Below, one piece after another: positions 52,424 through 60,948 of a stretch of DNA of 64,000 nucleotides. The stretch covers positions 124,001 through 188,000 of the forward strand of contig JAMPEJ010000003.1 in NCBI GenBank assembly GCA_023665205.1, written 5' to 3'. A model generated the notes under the pieces. It was not told where the DNA came from. It saw only the letters and a program-made list of their open reading frames with translations, and searched no databases. A program made the translations under genes and the position numbers. Position 1 is the first letter of the stretch; each line of letters begins with the position of its first letter. Source of the DNA: Corallococcus sp. GTDB lineage: Bacteria > Bacillota > Clostridia > Christensenellales > CAG-314.

Positions 52424-53217
52424 ATTTCACCCCCGAATATTTGGTTAGACAACAAAAGTTCGTATTGAGTTTGGCATTTTTCGGCAGGCAACGCCAAATA
52501 TACGTCGCATAAGGGACAATCTTTGCATTGCAACTTGGCAGGCACTGCCGCAACCGTTTTGCTTCCTGCAAGGGTGGCAATAGATACGGAAACTGCGGCC
52601 CCATTTAGCGTTTGCGACGCAAAAAACTCGGCAAATCCCCTGAATTTTTTTGTTACGAAGCACACCGGTACGCCGTTGTGACAAACGGTGTTTCCGCTGT
52701 CGCAAAAACCTGAAACACTGTAAGTTGCGTCGCCTAGAACCACTTGCACTTTTTTGATAAACGGCGCGACTTTTTTTGTTTGCTTGACGAAAACCGCAAC
52801 CGAATAACACAAAAAAATAACAAGTCCGACAGCCAAAAAATACACGAACAACGGCACGGGCATATTGTAGCAAAGTCCGTTTTGCGAAAGGTAATCCACT
52901 TGCAGCAAGTTGAACAGCCCGACTATTGCGCCGCCCGTAACAAAGGTATATGCAAGCGTCAGCAAAATATGCCAAAAAAGTTTTTTGCCGAAACCCACCG
53001 TAACTATGCACATTAAAAAAAGACACGCTGCTTTGGCGGGATATATCCAAAAACCGTCCACGTACACCGTTGCAAGCGCAGTAACCGTACCTACGCCTGC
53101 CCCTAGCGCCACTCGCCACCAACGAAAGCGGATTTTGAGCGTGAGACAAGCGCAAGACAACAAAATGCAATCCATTGTGAAGTTGTCCAAAAACGCGTAT
53201 TCCAAATAGACGGCCAT
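52420..53217 (-). CDS. spoIIGA: Sporulation sigma-E factor processing peptidase SpoIIGA
   Basis: 265 residues from the ATG giving MAVYLEYAFLDNFTMD, the usual start of the family. Five helices fill about residues 1-140; a cytosolic aspartic-protease-like domain follows with Asp173 in FCDSGNT as the catalytic residue. SpoIIGA dimerises in the septal membrane and is activated by SpoIIR from the forespore. Translationally coupled to sigE. The start has only a weak ribosome binding site. Confidence 0.9.
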   Translation of the reverse strand: MAVYLEYAFLDNFTMDCILLSCACLTLKIRFRWWRVALGAGVGTVTALATVYVDGFWIYPAKAACLFLMCIVTVGFGKKLFWHILLTLAYTFVTGGAIVGLFNLLQVDYLSQNGLCYNMPVPLFVYFLAVGLVIFLCYSVAVFVKQTKKVAPFIKKVQVVLGDATYSVSGFCDSGNTVCHNGVPVCFVTKKFRGFAEFFASQTLNGAAVSVSIATLAGSKTVAAVPAKLQCKDCPLCDVYLALPAEKCQTQYELLLSNQIFGGEI

Positions 53218-53342
53218 ACCGAAATTGTAACGCAAGCGCCGTTGCAAAAATTTGCAAAGTTTGTTTAAGCCTTGACTTTTGTGTAGAAAATGCCCGCTCC
53301 CAATTTAGAGCAGGCATTTCTGTTTGAAATATCGTATTACGT

Positions 53343-54014
53343 TTACTTTTTCGTGACTTCCACTTCGCGGAATATATCTCCGTTGACGTAGGGCGCGGGA
53401 TTTACGTATTTGCCGTCTTTTTTGACGGAAAGGTGCAGGTGCGCTCCGTCTAAATACTCGTCGGATGCCGTAGTGCTGACCGTGCCTACTACGTCGCCTT
53501 TTTTGAGCACGTCGCCTTTTTTGACGGCAACGTCGCCCAACGACGCATAAGTAGCCACCACGTTGTCGCCGTGGTCGATCGTGACCGCATTACCCATGCC
53601 CATCGTATATTTTACTTCGATAACCGTGCCGTCGTACATCGCCGTAACGTCGGTACCTTCGTTAGCGGCGATATCCACGCCCATGTGCGCTTGCCACCAA
53701 CCGAGAGTACTGCTTTGCTCAAACATAGAAGCGTCGGTACCGTCGTTAAACTGTACGGTGATTTTGCTTGCCGCAATAGGAGAAGCGAAGAAGACCTTTT
53801 CTATTTGCGGTACTACGGGATCGGGAACAGTAGGTTTGTTGTCGTCGGGATTGGGATCTACCACGACGGGGCTATCCGTCGGGTCGGACGTTTTGGAAAG
53901 AGTAACAGCTAAAACGACCGCAGTAATTGCCAGTACGCAGAAGATAATCAGCAAAAGAGCCGCGTTATTTTTGAGAAAGCGCGAAAATTTGCTTTTGGGT
54001 TTTGTTGTATTCAT
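53343..54014 (-). CDS. spoIIQ: SpoIIQ-like M23 (LytM) endopeptidase
   Basis: 223 residues, ACGGAGG before the ATG. One helix (about 18-38), a Pro-rich linker, and an M23 domain at about 75-205 with all zinc ligands: His110 and Asp114 in HMGVD, His192 and His194 in HLHL. Bacillus SpoIIQ lacks part of this motif, while clostridial SpoIIQ keeps it, so this protein could be an active endopeptidase. It is expected in the forespore membrane, forming the engulfment channel with SpoIIIAH. The location near sigE supports the call. Confidence 0.75.
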   Translation of the reverse strand: MNTTKPKSKFSRFLKNNAALLLIIFCVLAITAVVLAVTLSKTSDPTDSPVVVDPNPDDNKPTVPDPVVPQIEKVFFASPIAASKITVQFNDGTDASMFEQSSTLGWWQAHMGVDIAANEGTDVTAMYDGTVIEVKYTMGMGNAVTIDHGDNVVATYASLGDVAVKKGDVLKKGDVVGTVSTTASDEYLDGAHLHLSVKKDGKYVNPAPYVNGDIFREVEVTKK

Positions 54015-54155
54015 TTTTTGCCTCCGTTTTTGTTTGTTTAGATTTTTTACCCAATCGAAAAAGTTTATACGCCCAAACGGAAAAATTTGTTGTAAGCCGT
54101 AACTTCGGAAACTGTCCGGTAAATCACGTAACCGTCAAGCGCAAATTTTCTAACT

Positions 54156-54626
54156 TTAATAACTGTCCAAAATCAACGGAAATCCGACGGTAACGACGTT
54201 GCCGTCAAAAGCCGCCTGAACGTTGACCTTTTCGCCGCACAAGTCGATGCCGCCGCATATTTTATCGCTGAGGCCGCACACGGAAACCAAATTGCCCGAT
54301 TGCCAACGGGAGACTTCCCGTATGCCGAAGTAACGGCAAATTTGGTCAAAGTCGCTTTGCGTAGCGGCAAACTTTACGCTTAAACCGTCTATGCCGTTGC
54401 ATCCTGCAAGTATCCTGTCAACATCGGATACGGTGCACTCAACCAAACGGCCGTTACCCATTTCGGTAAAAGGCGAATCTGTCTGTTTGCAATATATTGC
54501 CACTTTGGCATTCGGCGGAAATACGCGTATATTTTGCACAAACGGCCGCGGCGTATAAACCAACATCACGCCGATGACTATAGCGCACAACGCCAATACG
54601 GTAAAATATCTGATTGCTTTTTTCAT
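54156..54626 (-). CDS. Exported protein upstream of spoIIQ, possibly YwmB-like
   Basis: 156 residues with a signal or anchor (about 1-24) and a small mixed domain. It lies directly upstream of the SpoIIQ-like gene, a place held by the ywmB-murA-spoIID set in some relatives, and its end (VNVQAAFDGNVVTVGFPLIL) fits weakly with YwmB. Family membership is uncertain. The start at Met49 of the open frame is chosen because the hydrophobic residues before it have low-complexity Phe/Leu content. Confidence 0.45.
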   Translation of the reverse strand: MKKAIRYFTVLALCAIVIGVMLVYTPRPFVQNIRVFPPNAKVAIYCKQTDSPFTEMGNGRLVECTVSDVDRILAGCNGIDGLSVKFAATQSDFDQICRYFGIREVSRWQSGNLVSVCGLSDKICGGIDLCGEKVNVQAAFDGNVVTVGFPLILDSY

Positions 54627-54756
54627 CAGTAAAAGTGTTGCCAAAACAAAAGCGAAACAAAATCGCCAAAACAAGAAAAATTGTAGAAAAAACTCTAATA
54701 TGGAAAAAAATTTTGACGACAAACAGCAAACGAATCGCCGCAAATAACGGATAAAA

Positions 54757-54788
54757 CAAAAACGCCGCAACAGACGCGGCGCAAAAAA
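54757..54788 (-). terminator. Hairpin between prs and the YwmB-like gene
   Basis: CGCCGC / GCGGCG with T-rich minus-strand tail. Confidence 0.6.
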
Positions 54789-54811
54789 CCAGACCGTTTA
54801 GTAAATACCTA

Positions 54812-54847
54812 AAATCAAAAAATACCGCAATCTATTTTGCGGTATTC
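54812..54847 (-). terminator. Terminator of prs
   Basis: AATACCGCAA / TTGCGGTATT hairpin (54821-54846) with a T-rich tail on the minus strand. Confidence 0.75.
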
Positions 54848-54906
54848 GTATATTCAATATTCAAAGCAGAAATTATAAGCCGTCCGCTTCGCATTATGCG
54901 CAAAAT

Positions 54907-55860
54907 TTATTCGTACAATTTGGAAACAGGCAAATCGGTATAAACGCGCTCTATTGCTTCCGCAAACATATCGGCGATGGTAACGACTTTGATTTTGGGC
55001 AAGCGTTTTTCTTCCGGCAAATCGATCGTGTCCAAAACAACCAACTGCGACAGTCTGCTTTGTTCCAAGCGTTCGATAGCGGGACCGGACAAGACGGCAT
55101 GAGAGCAACAGGCGATAACTTCCTTTGCGCCGTGCTGGAACAATGCTTCTGCGCCTTGGCAGATCGTGCCGGCCGTATCCACAAGGTCGTCTATCATAAG
55201 GCAGGTTTTGCCCTCTACGTCGCCGATCACATTCATCACTTCCATAACGTTTGCTTTGGGACGGCGTTTATCGATGATAGCCATCGGAACGTTGAACCGC
55301 GTTGCAAGCGCGCGACTGCGCGTGACGCTTCCCATATCCGGACTGACTATAATAAGATCCTGCGGCAAACCTTTTTTTCGGAAATAGTTGGCCAAAACCG
55401 GCATTCCCATAAGATTGTCCACCGGAATATTGAAAAAGCCTTGCAACTGGCTGCTGTGCAAATCCATCGTAAGCACGCGGTTTGCGCCTGCCGTTTGCAA
55501 AATATCTGCCACAAGTTTGGCGGAAATGGGATCTCTTGCGCGCGATTTACGGTCTTGACGGGCATAGCCGAAGTAAGGTATAACGGCGGTGATGCGTCCT
55601 GCGGAAGCGCGCTTCAAAGCGTCGATTATGACCAGCAAATCCATTAGATTGTCGTTGACGGGGTGGCACGTGGATTGCACCACGAATACGTCGCAACCGC
55701 GCACGGTTTCTTTGATATAAATGGAACTTTCTCCGTCGGAAAAGCGCCCTACGTCCAGTTTTCCCAACTCTATGTTTAGATGTTTGCAGATCGCCTCCGC
55801 CAACTTTTTGTTGGAATTTCCGGAAAAAATCTTGATGTTTCCATGCGCTTGACTGACCAT
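54907..55860 (-). CDS. prs: Ribose-phosphate pyrophosphokinase
   Basis: 317 residues from the ATG at 55858-55860 (GGGGGAG before). It makes PRPP from ribose 5-phosphate and ATP. Visible: GRFSDGE/SIYIKETVRG, the flexible loop DRKSRARDPISAKLVAD (about 98-115), MDLHSSQLQGFF with the catalytic His, and the PRPP loop CLMIDDLVDTAGT at about 215-227. Typical length. Monocistronic, terminator downstream. Confidence 0.95.
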   Translation of the reverse strand: MVSQAHGNIKIFSGNSNKKLAEAICKHLNIELGKLDVGRFSDGESSIYIKETVRGCDVFVVQSTCHPVNDNLMDLLVIIDALKRASAGRITAVIPYFGYARQDRKSRARDPISAKLVADILQTAGANRVLTMDLHSSQLQGFFNIPVDNLMGMPVLANYFRKKGLPQDLIIVSPDMGSVTRSRALATRFNVPMAIIDKRRPKANVMEVMNVIGDVEGKTCLMIDDLVDTAGTICQGAEALFQHGAKEVIACCSHAVLSGPAIERLEQSRLSQLVVLDTIDLPEEKRLPKIKVVTIADMFAEAIERVYTDLPVSKLYE

Positions 55861-55982
55861 AAATACGCTCCCCCGCACGCAATTTTCTGCGTAATTCAAT
55901 TGTAAGGTTTCGGAGCAAAAGTGTCAAGTAAAACGCCGCCCGTAAACGCCGATATCGAAAAAAATTGCAAAGCTGTTTTGAG

Positions 55983-56513
55983 TTAGCGGTTACTTTGCCA
56001 TCTTTGAATAATTTCCCAAAGTTTGGACTTGTAGACTATTCCGCTGCCGCTGCCTTCGCCGCCCACAAAACACAAAGGCGGATATACCACGCACCACCAA
56101 TTGTTTCCGCTGCCGCTGCCCAGTTCGATAATAAGCGCATCATACACGCCTGCGGGCAGCGTCGTGCCGTTGTACGAACGGTCGGGGAACGATTCCTCGC
56201 AAACGCGCACCGTCGCTTGGTAATCTTTGCCGTATTCGGCAAGAGTTTTGTCGCACACTTGCTTTATGCCGTCAACGCGGCTTTTTACTATCTGCATTGC
56301 CTTTTCCTTATCGGTTGCCTCGGAAAGATATGGCGTCAGGTAATCCACCACGGCGGTTTTGACGACGTATTTGACGCTTTGATCGGTTTCGGCATTGCTG
56401 TCGGCGCGAATATGTATACGCAAAAAATCGCCGTTGGTTTGCGTCTTTGGTATCAGTACTATTGCGGCGATTACGACGACCAACGCTACGGCCGCAAAAA
56501 TAATCTTTTTCAT
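55983..56513 (-). CDS. spoIIR: Stage II sporulation protein R
   Basis: 176 residues from the ATG at 56511-56513. A signal peptide (about 1-22) precedes LRIHIRADSNAETDQSVKYVVKTAVVDYLTP, the SpoIIR opening, and NNWWCVVYPPLCF near the C-terminus. SpoIIR is secreted by the forespore and triggers SpoIIGA to process pro-SigE. Its gene lies within 3 kb of spoIIGA-sigE here. Confidence 0.9.
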   Translation of the reverse strand: MKKIIFAAVALVVVIAAIVLIPKTQTNGDFLRIHIRADSNAETDQSVKYVVKTAVVDYLTPYLSEATDKEKAMQIVKSRVDGIKQVCDKTLAEYGKDYQATVRVCEESFPDRSYNGTTLPAGVYDALIIELGSGSGNNWWCVVYPPLCFVGGEGSGSGIVYKSKLWEIIQRWQSNR

Positions 56514-56583
56514 ATTACACCTGCCTTGCGCCAAGCAAAACGCGCTTGGAAATTTCTTTCATGCTTAGAGTTTGGACAAGGCG

Positions 56584-56617
56584 CAAAAAAACAACGCGTA
56601 AAAGTGCGCGTTGTTTC
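56584..56617 (-). terminator. Terminator of ispE
   Basis: AACAACGCG / CGCGTTGTT hairpin followed on the minus strand by seven T. Confidence 0.8.
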
Positions 56618-56664
56618 GCTATATATGAAAAATTTTGTCGCAAAAAACTTTATTAAAAAATCAT

Positions 56665-57534
56665 TCATTTGATGCCTTTTTTAACCGACTTGCAAACTCT
56701 GGTGTCGAAACCGTTACATCGCAACAATTTTGTTAAAACAGTGGCGTCACTTTTTGTTGAACACGCAATATAGAAAGCGCTGCCGCTGCCGGTCATGTTG
56801 CACACAATACCGCGTTCGGAGCAAAAACGCAAATAATCTTCCGCCCAAGAAGAAAGAGAAAGCGCAGCAGGTTGCAAATTATTGCCAAAACACAAAACGG
56901 CTTCGTCAAAAAAGCCCATTTGCAACATATCTACCAATCGGTCGTTATTGCGAAACGTCGGTTTTTGCGGCAATTTGTCAAAAGCGGCGTAAACTTCCGC
57001 CGCGCTCATTGACGTAGGGAAAGTAGTAAGAGCAAAATACAAAGGATCGAGCAGTTTTTTTTGCGACACGTCGTCGCCCTTGCCGCACAGACGCGCCAAA
57101 CCGCCGTGCAACATATAATAAACGTCGCTGCCAATATCGGAGCAAAGAACGTGCACCATAGGACTGTTTAAGGGCACTTTGTGCAACTTGCAAAGACAAT
57201 ATATCACCGCAGCCGCATCCGCCGAAGATCCGCCCATGCCTGCGCCGACGGGAATACCCTTTTTAATATCTATTTGACAGCCATCGGTTTGAAAAGCATT
57301 TTGAAATGCCGTTGCGGCGCGATAGGCAGAGTTTTGCAAATCGGGAACGTCAGCATTGCAATTGACGATAATATCCTTGTAAACGTGCGGCTTGACCGTG
57401 ACGACGTCAAACACGTCTACACTGGTTACTACGCTGTCCACCGAGTGGAACTTTCCCTGCACCGAATAAAATTCGCCAAGTTTGGGATAAACGTTCAACG
57501 ATAAATTTAGTTTTGCATAAACACGTACTTTCAT
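56665..57534 (-). CDS. ispE: 4-(cytidine 5'-diphospho)-2-C-methyl-D-erythritol kinase
   Basis: 289 residues of the GHMP kinase family: starts KVRVYAKLNLSLNV, has the ATP loop IPVGAGMGGSSADAAAV at about 94-110 and the late TGSGSAFYIA glycine motif. It phosphorylates CDP-methylerythritol in the MEP isoprenoid pathway. Ordinary length. Monocistronic, with ispE terminator downstream. Confidence 0.93.
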   Translation of the reverse strand: MKVRVYAKLNLSLNVYPKLGEFYSVQGKFHSVDSVVTSVDVFDVVTVKPHVYKDIIVNCNADVPDLQNSAYRAATAFQNAFQTDGCQIDIKKGIPVGAGMGGSSADAAAVIYCLCKLHKVPLNSPMVHVLCSDIGSDVYYMLHGGLARLCGKGDDVSQKKLLDPLYFALTTFPTSMSAAEVYAAFDKLPQKPTFRNNDRLVDMLQMGFFDEAVLCFGNNLQPAALSLSSWAEDYLRFCSERGIVCNMTGSGSAFYIACSTKSDATVLTKLLRCNGFDTRVCKSVKKGIK

Positions 57535-57579
57535 TTCGTCACTATTTTAGCATATTGCGCTTTGTTTGAAAAGAGAAAC

Positions 57580-57612
57580 AAAGAAAAACTCCGAAAGTAT
57601 GTTTCGGAGTCG
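57580..57612 (-). terminator. Terminator of the HTH gene
   Basis: ACTCCGAAA / TTTCGGAGT hairpin followed on the minus strand by TTTTTC. Confidence 0.75.
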
Positions 57613-57632
57613 AAATCGGTTACACGCCAAAG

Positions 57633-57956
57633 TTACCTGTCCAGCAAGCCTTTGGCAAAACCGACCAGTTGGCCTTTGTTTTGGACAGTCATCTTGCGGT
57701 ACAGTTGCAACAGTTCCGCTTCGTCGAAAGTAAGTTGTTCGCCCTGCACTTCCACTATGCCTGTTCCGTAGTTTTCTCTGCCCAACAGTTCATCGGTAGT
57801 ACAACCGAAGTAATCGGCAAAAGCAATTATTCTTTCAATACTAGGTTCCACTCTGCCTTTTTCATAATCGCATATATTTCCACTGGATATATGAAATATT
57901 TGAGCCAATTCCCTCTGCGTTAGTCCTTTTTCTTTGCGCAGGTCTGCTAATTTCAT
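57633..57956 (-). CDS. XRE family transcriptional regulator
   Basis: 107 residues. HTH at about 3-55 (LRKEKGLTQRELAQIFHISSGNICDYEKGRVEPSIERIIAFADYF), ending in the usual TTDELLGR. The C-terminal 45 residues form a short helical domain. Preceded by GGAGGC. It is transcribed away from another HTH gene, with dyads in the spacer. Confidence 0.85.
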   Translation of the reverse strand: MKLADLRKEKGLTQRELAQIFHISSGNICDYEKGRVEPSIERIIAFADYFGCTTDELLGRENYGTGIVEVQGEQLTFDEAELLQLYRKMTVQNKGQLVGFAKGLLDR

Positions 57957-57974
57957 TTTTAGCCTCCTTTTGCT

Positions 57975-58031
57975 CGAAATTTTAGAAAAATTCGCAAAAT
58001 CAGTATTGACAATTCTAAATTTTAGTATAAT
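57975..58031. promoter_or_regulatory. Putative operators and promoter between divergent HTH genes
   Basis: Two dyads: CGAAATTTTAGAAAAATTCG (57975-57994) and CTAAATTTTAG (58015-58025). TTGACA (58006-58011) and TATAAT (58026-58031) flank the second one with a 14-base spacer; the exact promoter is uncertain. Confidence 0.5.
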
Positions 58032-58140
58032 ATTGTACTTATATTTAGAGCAAATAGGGCTTAAATGGATAATTTCAGCAAAATCATAAATAAATATCCA
58101 AAATATTTATTTTAGTAAACTAATTACAAAGGAGAGACAA

Positions 58141-58338
58141 ATGAATACTATAGACGCAAATTTATTGGAAAATTACAGGATAAGTCGGAATTTGTCCAAA
58201 GAGGAGTTTTGCAAAAAGTGCGATATCGATACCTTGATTTACGACAAAATTTTGAAGAGGGAATACGATTTTAACATTGTTGAATTATTCAAAATTGCAA
58301 AGGAACTGAAATTACATATAAAAGATATGTTTCTGTGA
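58141..58338 (+). CDS. Small HTH protein
   Basis: 65 residues, start preceded by AAAGGAGAG. A minimal Cro/C1-like fold: LENYRISRNLSKEEFCKKCDIDTLIYDKILK, then a C-terminal helix. Divergent to the XRE gene, sharing the dyad-rich promoter region. Could be a regulatory partner. No family name assigned. Confidence 0.65.
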   Translation: MNTIDANLLENYRISRNLSKEEFCKKCDIDTLIYDKILKREYDFNIVELFKIAKELKLHIKDMFL

Positions 58339-58342
58339 CAAA

Positions 58343-58380
58343 CTAAATATCCGCCGGCATTGACGGCGGATATTTTTTTA
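58343..58380 (+). terminator. Terminator of the small HTH gene
   Basis: AAATATCCGCCG / CGGCGGATATTT with T7. Confidence 0.85.
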
Positions 58381-58384
58381 ATAA

Positions 58385-58421
58385 TAAAAATCCACCGGTA
58401 CAGCCGGTGGTTTTCTTTTAA
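58385..58421 (+). terminator. Second terminator-like hairpin
   Basis: AAAATCCACCGG / CCGGTGGTTTT hairpin, T-rich after it; could act both ways. Confidence 0.6.
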
Positions 58422-58462
58422 CGATAAGCCGCGGACAAATGTAAAAAATCAGCGGCTTTTCA

Positions 58463-58499
58463 ATAGAAAAATACGGCGCACCAAAGCGGTACGCCGTAA
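58463..58499 (-). terminator. Terminator of rplM-rpsI
   Basis: TACGGCGTACC / GGTGCGCCGTA-like hairpin on the minus strand followed by TTTTTCTATT. Confidence 0.75.
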
Positions 58500-58504
58500 G
58501 TAAA

Positions 58505-58915
58505 TTATCTCTTGGAGAATTGAGGAGCTTTACGCGCTTTCTTCAAGCCGTATTTCTTTCTTTCCTTCATACGGGGGTCACGAGTCAAGAAACCGTTCTT
58601 TTTCAAAACAGCCTTGTCTTCGCCCGCCACGACCAACGCACGGGAAATTCCGTGACGGATAGCGCCCGCCTGACCCGTGTAGCCGCCGCCGCAAACGTTT
58701 ACTTCTACGTTGTACTTTGTCAACGTTTCCGTAGCGTTCAACGGTTGACGCACGATGTACTTCAACGTGTCCAATCCGAAGTAGTTGTCTATATCGCGTT
58801 TGTTGATAGTGATCGTTCCGTTGCCGCCGGGAATAAGCCTAACGCGTGCAATGGACTTTTTTCTTCTGCCGGTTCCCCAAAATTGAACCTTTTTGGATGC
58901 TTTGACCTTTGCCAT
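58505..58915 (-). CDS. rpsI: 30S ribosomal protein S9
   Basis: 136 residues. [17 protein letters not shown], then [19 protein letters not shown] and the C-terminal [25 protein letters not shown], whose last Arg reaches the P-site tRNA. Ordinary length. Second gene of the rplM-rpsI operon, 16 bases after rplM. Confidence 0.97.
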   Translation of the reverse strand: MAKVKASKKVQFWGTGRRKKSIARVRLIPGGNGTITINKRDIDNYFGLDTLKYIVRQPLNATETLTKYNVEVNVCGGGYTGQAGAIRHGISRALVVAGEDKAVLKKNGFLTRDPRMKERKKYGLKKARKAPQFSKR

Positions 58916-58931
58916 TGTTTATTCCCTCCTG

Positions 58932-59366
58932 TTATCTCAACGCCAACACTTCGGGGTGTTGCGCTTCGTGCTTGTGTTCCGCGCCTTTGTATACGCGAAG
59001 TTTTTTGAGCATTTGACGACCGAGGCTGTTTTTGGGCAACATACCCTTGACGGCCTTCATCATTGCAAAATCGCTGCGTTCCGCCATAAGCTTGCCGTAC
59101 TTGGTCTGTTTCAAGTGACCGGGACGCGGGCTGCGACGAACGTAAAATTTTTGATCGAGTTTTTTACCGGTTAGGACTACCTTATCGCAATTCAATACGA
59201 TAACGCAATCACCCGTATCTACGTTGGGGGTAAAGGTGGGTTTGTTTTTACCGCGAAGCACCGACGCAACTTGACTTGCAACGCGTCCCAAGGGCAAACC
59301 TGCGGCGTCGACAACGTACCATTTTCTTTCGACGGCTTCCTTTTTTGCCATATATGTTTTTACCAT
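58932..59366 (-). CDS. rplM: 50S ribosomal protein L13
   Basis: 144 residues from the ATG at 59364-59366 (CAGGAG before). [43 protein letters not shown] and the [21 protein letters not shown] motif define L13. First gene of the operon, with a strong promoter and about 138-base leader that may be an autoregulatory L13 leader. Confidence 0.97.
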   Translation of the reverse strand: MVKTYMAKKEAVERKWYVVDAAGLPLGRVASQVASVLRGKNKPTFTPNVDTGDCVIVLNCDKVVLTGKKLDQKFYVRRSPRPGHLKQTKYGKLMAERSDFAMMKAVKGMLPKNSLGRQMLKKLRVYKGAEHKHEAQHPEVLALR

Positions 59367-59504
59367 TGTTGTTTCTCCTGTTTTGTCGCAAAAAAACGCG
59401 ACGCTATTTAAGTTTGTTTGCTGTTCACGGTTGGGCAATTACCGCCAGTGGAATGCGGTTTAGACAAGGCAGAGCTTAAAATACCCTGTCGAACTGTCCA
59501 CAGC
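59367..59504 (-). promoter_or_regulatory. Leader of rplM, possible L13-binding autoregulatory leader
   Basis: 138 bases between predicted start and ATG. GACAGTTCGACAGGG, CCGCATTCCACTGGCGG and CCGTGAACAGC may be helices or the conserved region of ribosomal leader L13. A match to the known L13 leader was not checked. Confidence 0.4.
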
Positions 59505-59510
59505 CTTTAT

Positions 59511-59539
59511 ATTATATAGAAGAGCAAAAACCTTGTCAA
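59511..59539 (-). promoter_or_regulatory. Promoter of rplM-rpsI
   Basis: Minus strand TTGACA (59534-59539), 17-base spacer, TATAAT (59511-59516): consensus. Confidence 0.85.
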
Positions 59540-59604
59540 GCAAAAAAAGCAATTTGCAGAGCGCCGCTGTGTCGTTTTTTATGCGACGAACATCGACGTG
59601 CCGT

Positions 59605-59646
59605 ACAAAAAAACGCAATGCGCGCAATAAACGCATTGCGTTTTTT
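59605..59646 (-). terminator. Terminator of the ECF-truA operon
   Basis: AAACGCAATGCG / CGCATTGCGTTT with T on the minus strand. Confidence 0.8.
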
Positions 59647-59725
59647 AATATAACAGGTTTGAAACGTTTTGCAGCGACTAAAACCGCCGTACAACAAAAG
59701 AAAACGCATCGGCTTTTTTAGAGCG

Positions 59726-60088
59726 CTACGTATTACTTTGTTCTGCGCGGCGCGAACGTTTTTCCGAAACTTTTTCGACGATCGTTTGAAAAATCCACAT
59801 GATAAAGGCCAACGGAGACAGCGCAATAAGCAGCGTCCCCACCACCACAATAGTAACCGAAAGCCCCAATCTGTTTTTGCCGCGTTTTGTTGCGACGCAT
59901 ACGATAAGCGTTACAACGTAACACAACAAAAACACGCCGCATGCGGCCGCCAAAACGTATTCCAACAAAATACCGAACAAAGTCGTTTCGCCGCCCATTA
60001 CACATAGCGACGCTATTGCAAAACCCGTTGCGCAAAAAAGAAATATGCACAGCGCCGCAAGCGCGCCGTCGTACCGTTTGTTTTTCAT
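59726..60088 (-). CDS. Hypothetical membrane protein after truA
   Basis: 120 residues with three helices (about 9-30, 36-66, 75-100) and a basic C-terminus. Starts by four-base overlap with the truA stop, so it is coupled to truA. No family recognised. Confidence 0.65.
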   Translation of the reverse strand: MKNKRYDGALAALCIFLFCATGFAIASLCVMGGETTLFGILLEYVLAAACGVFLLCYVVTLIVCVATKRGKNRLGLSVTIVVVGTLLIALSPLAFIMWIFQTIVEKVSEKRSRRAEQSNT

Positions 60089-60837
60089 AATTCCAAATCC
60101 TTATCGCTGTAAAATACTTTTTCCAAAGTCAAGCCCTTTGCGGGCAAAGTTTTGAACGTCAGTTTGCGTCCGTCAAGCATATCGGTTACGTCTTGCAAGT
60201 TAAATTTGCCTTTGCCTACTTCCACCAACAATCCGCACATTATACGCACTTGGTTGTACAAAAATGCGTTGCCGTTTACCCAAAATTCCAACGTGCCCTG
60301 CGGCGTTTCCACAATATCGAAACTGTTGACTGTGCGCACGGTACCTTTAAGGTTGCTTCCCGCCTTTTGAAAAGCGGAAAAATCGTGCGTGCCCACAAGC
60401 ATTTGCGCGGCGCGGCGCATTGCGGCAACGTCCAAATGTTTGTACGTTTGCGCATGGTTGACGTCCAAAGTGGGTCTACGCGTAGGCGAAACGTACATAC
60501 GGTAGCAATACGTCTTGGACAATGCGGAGAAACGTGCGTCGAAAGTTTGCGGCACCGTTTGAGCCTCGGTTACGGCGATCGTTTCCGGCAAAGCGACGTT
60601 AAGCCCCAAGCACAGTTTGTAAGGGTTGACGGACTTGTCCGTATCGAAATGCACGGTTTGCCCCTTGGCGTGTACGCCTTTGTCCGTGCGGCCAGCGGCG
60701 CTAGTACGGATAGGACAGCCGAAATATTCCGTCAATGCGCGTTCCAATTCGTCCTGTACGGAAACGCCGTTTTTTTGGCTTTGCCAACCGCAAAAATCCG
60801 TCCCAACATATTCGATTGTAAGTTTGATTCGAGCCAT
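60085..60837 (-). CDS. truA: tRNA pseudouridine(38-40) synthase TruA
   Basis: 250 residues. Catalytic Asp52 in AAGRTDKGVHA; GTHDFSAFQKAG and RIMCGLLVEVGKG are the usual later motifs. It modifies positions 38-40 in the anticodon arm of many tRNAs. Lies after ecfT, separated by a dispersed repeat. Confidence 0.95.
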   Translation of the reverse strand: MARIKLTIEYVGTDFCGWQSQKNGVSVQDELERALTEYFGCPIRTSAAGRTDKGVHAKGQTVHFDTDKSVNPYKLCLGLNVALPETIAVTEAQTVPQTFDARFSALSKTYCYRMYVSPTRRPTLDVNHAQTYKHLDVAAMRRAAQMLVGTHDFSAFQKAGSNLKGTVRTVNSFDIVETPQGTLEFWVNGNAFLYNQVRIMCGLLVEVGKGKFNLQDVTDMLDGRKLTFKTLPAKGLTLEKVFYSDKDLEL

Positions 60838-60883
60838 ACGACGAGTTTTCTTTTATTTCCTTATTTCTTCAAAAGCCATTGTA

Positions 60884-60943
60884 GGGGGCGCTTCGCCAGA
60901 TCTCTCCACTACGGCAAGGACAGCCTTCGGTCGAGATGACGTA
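60884..60943 (-). repeat. Dispersed repeat, copy 6
   Basis: Minus strand reads GTCATCTCGACCGAAGGC..., GGAGAGATCTGGCGAAGCGC. It sits between ecfT and truA, inside an otherwise tight operon. Confidence 0.75.
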
Positions 60944-60948
60944 CCCTG

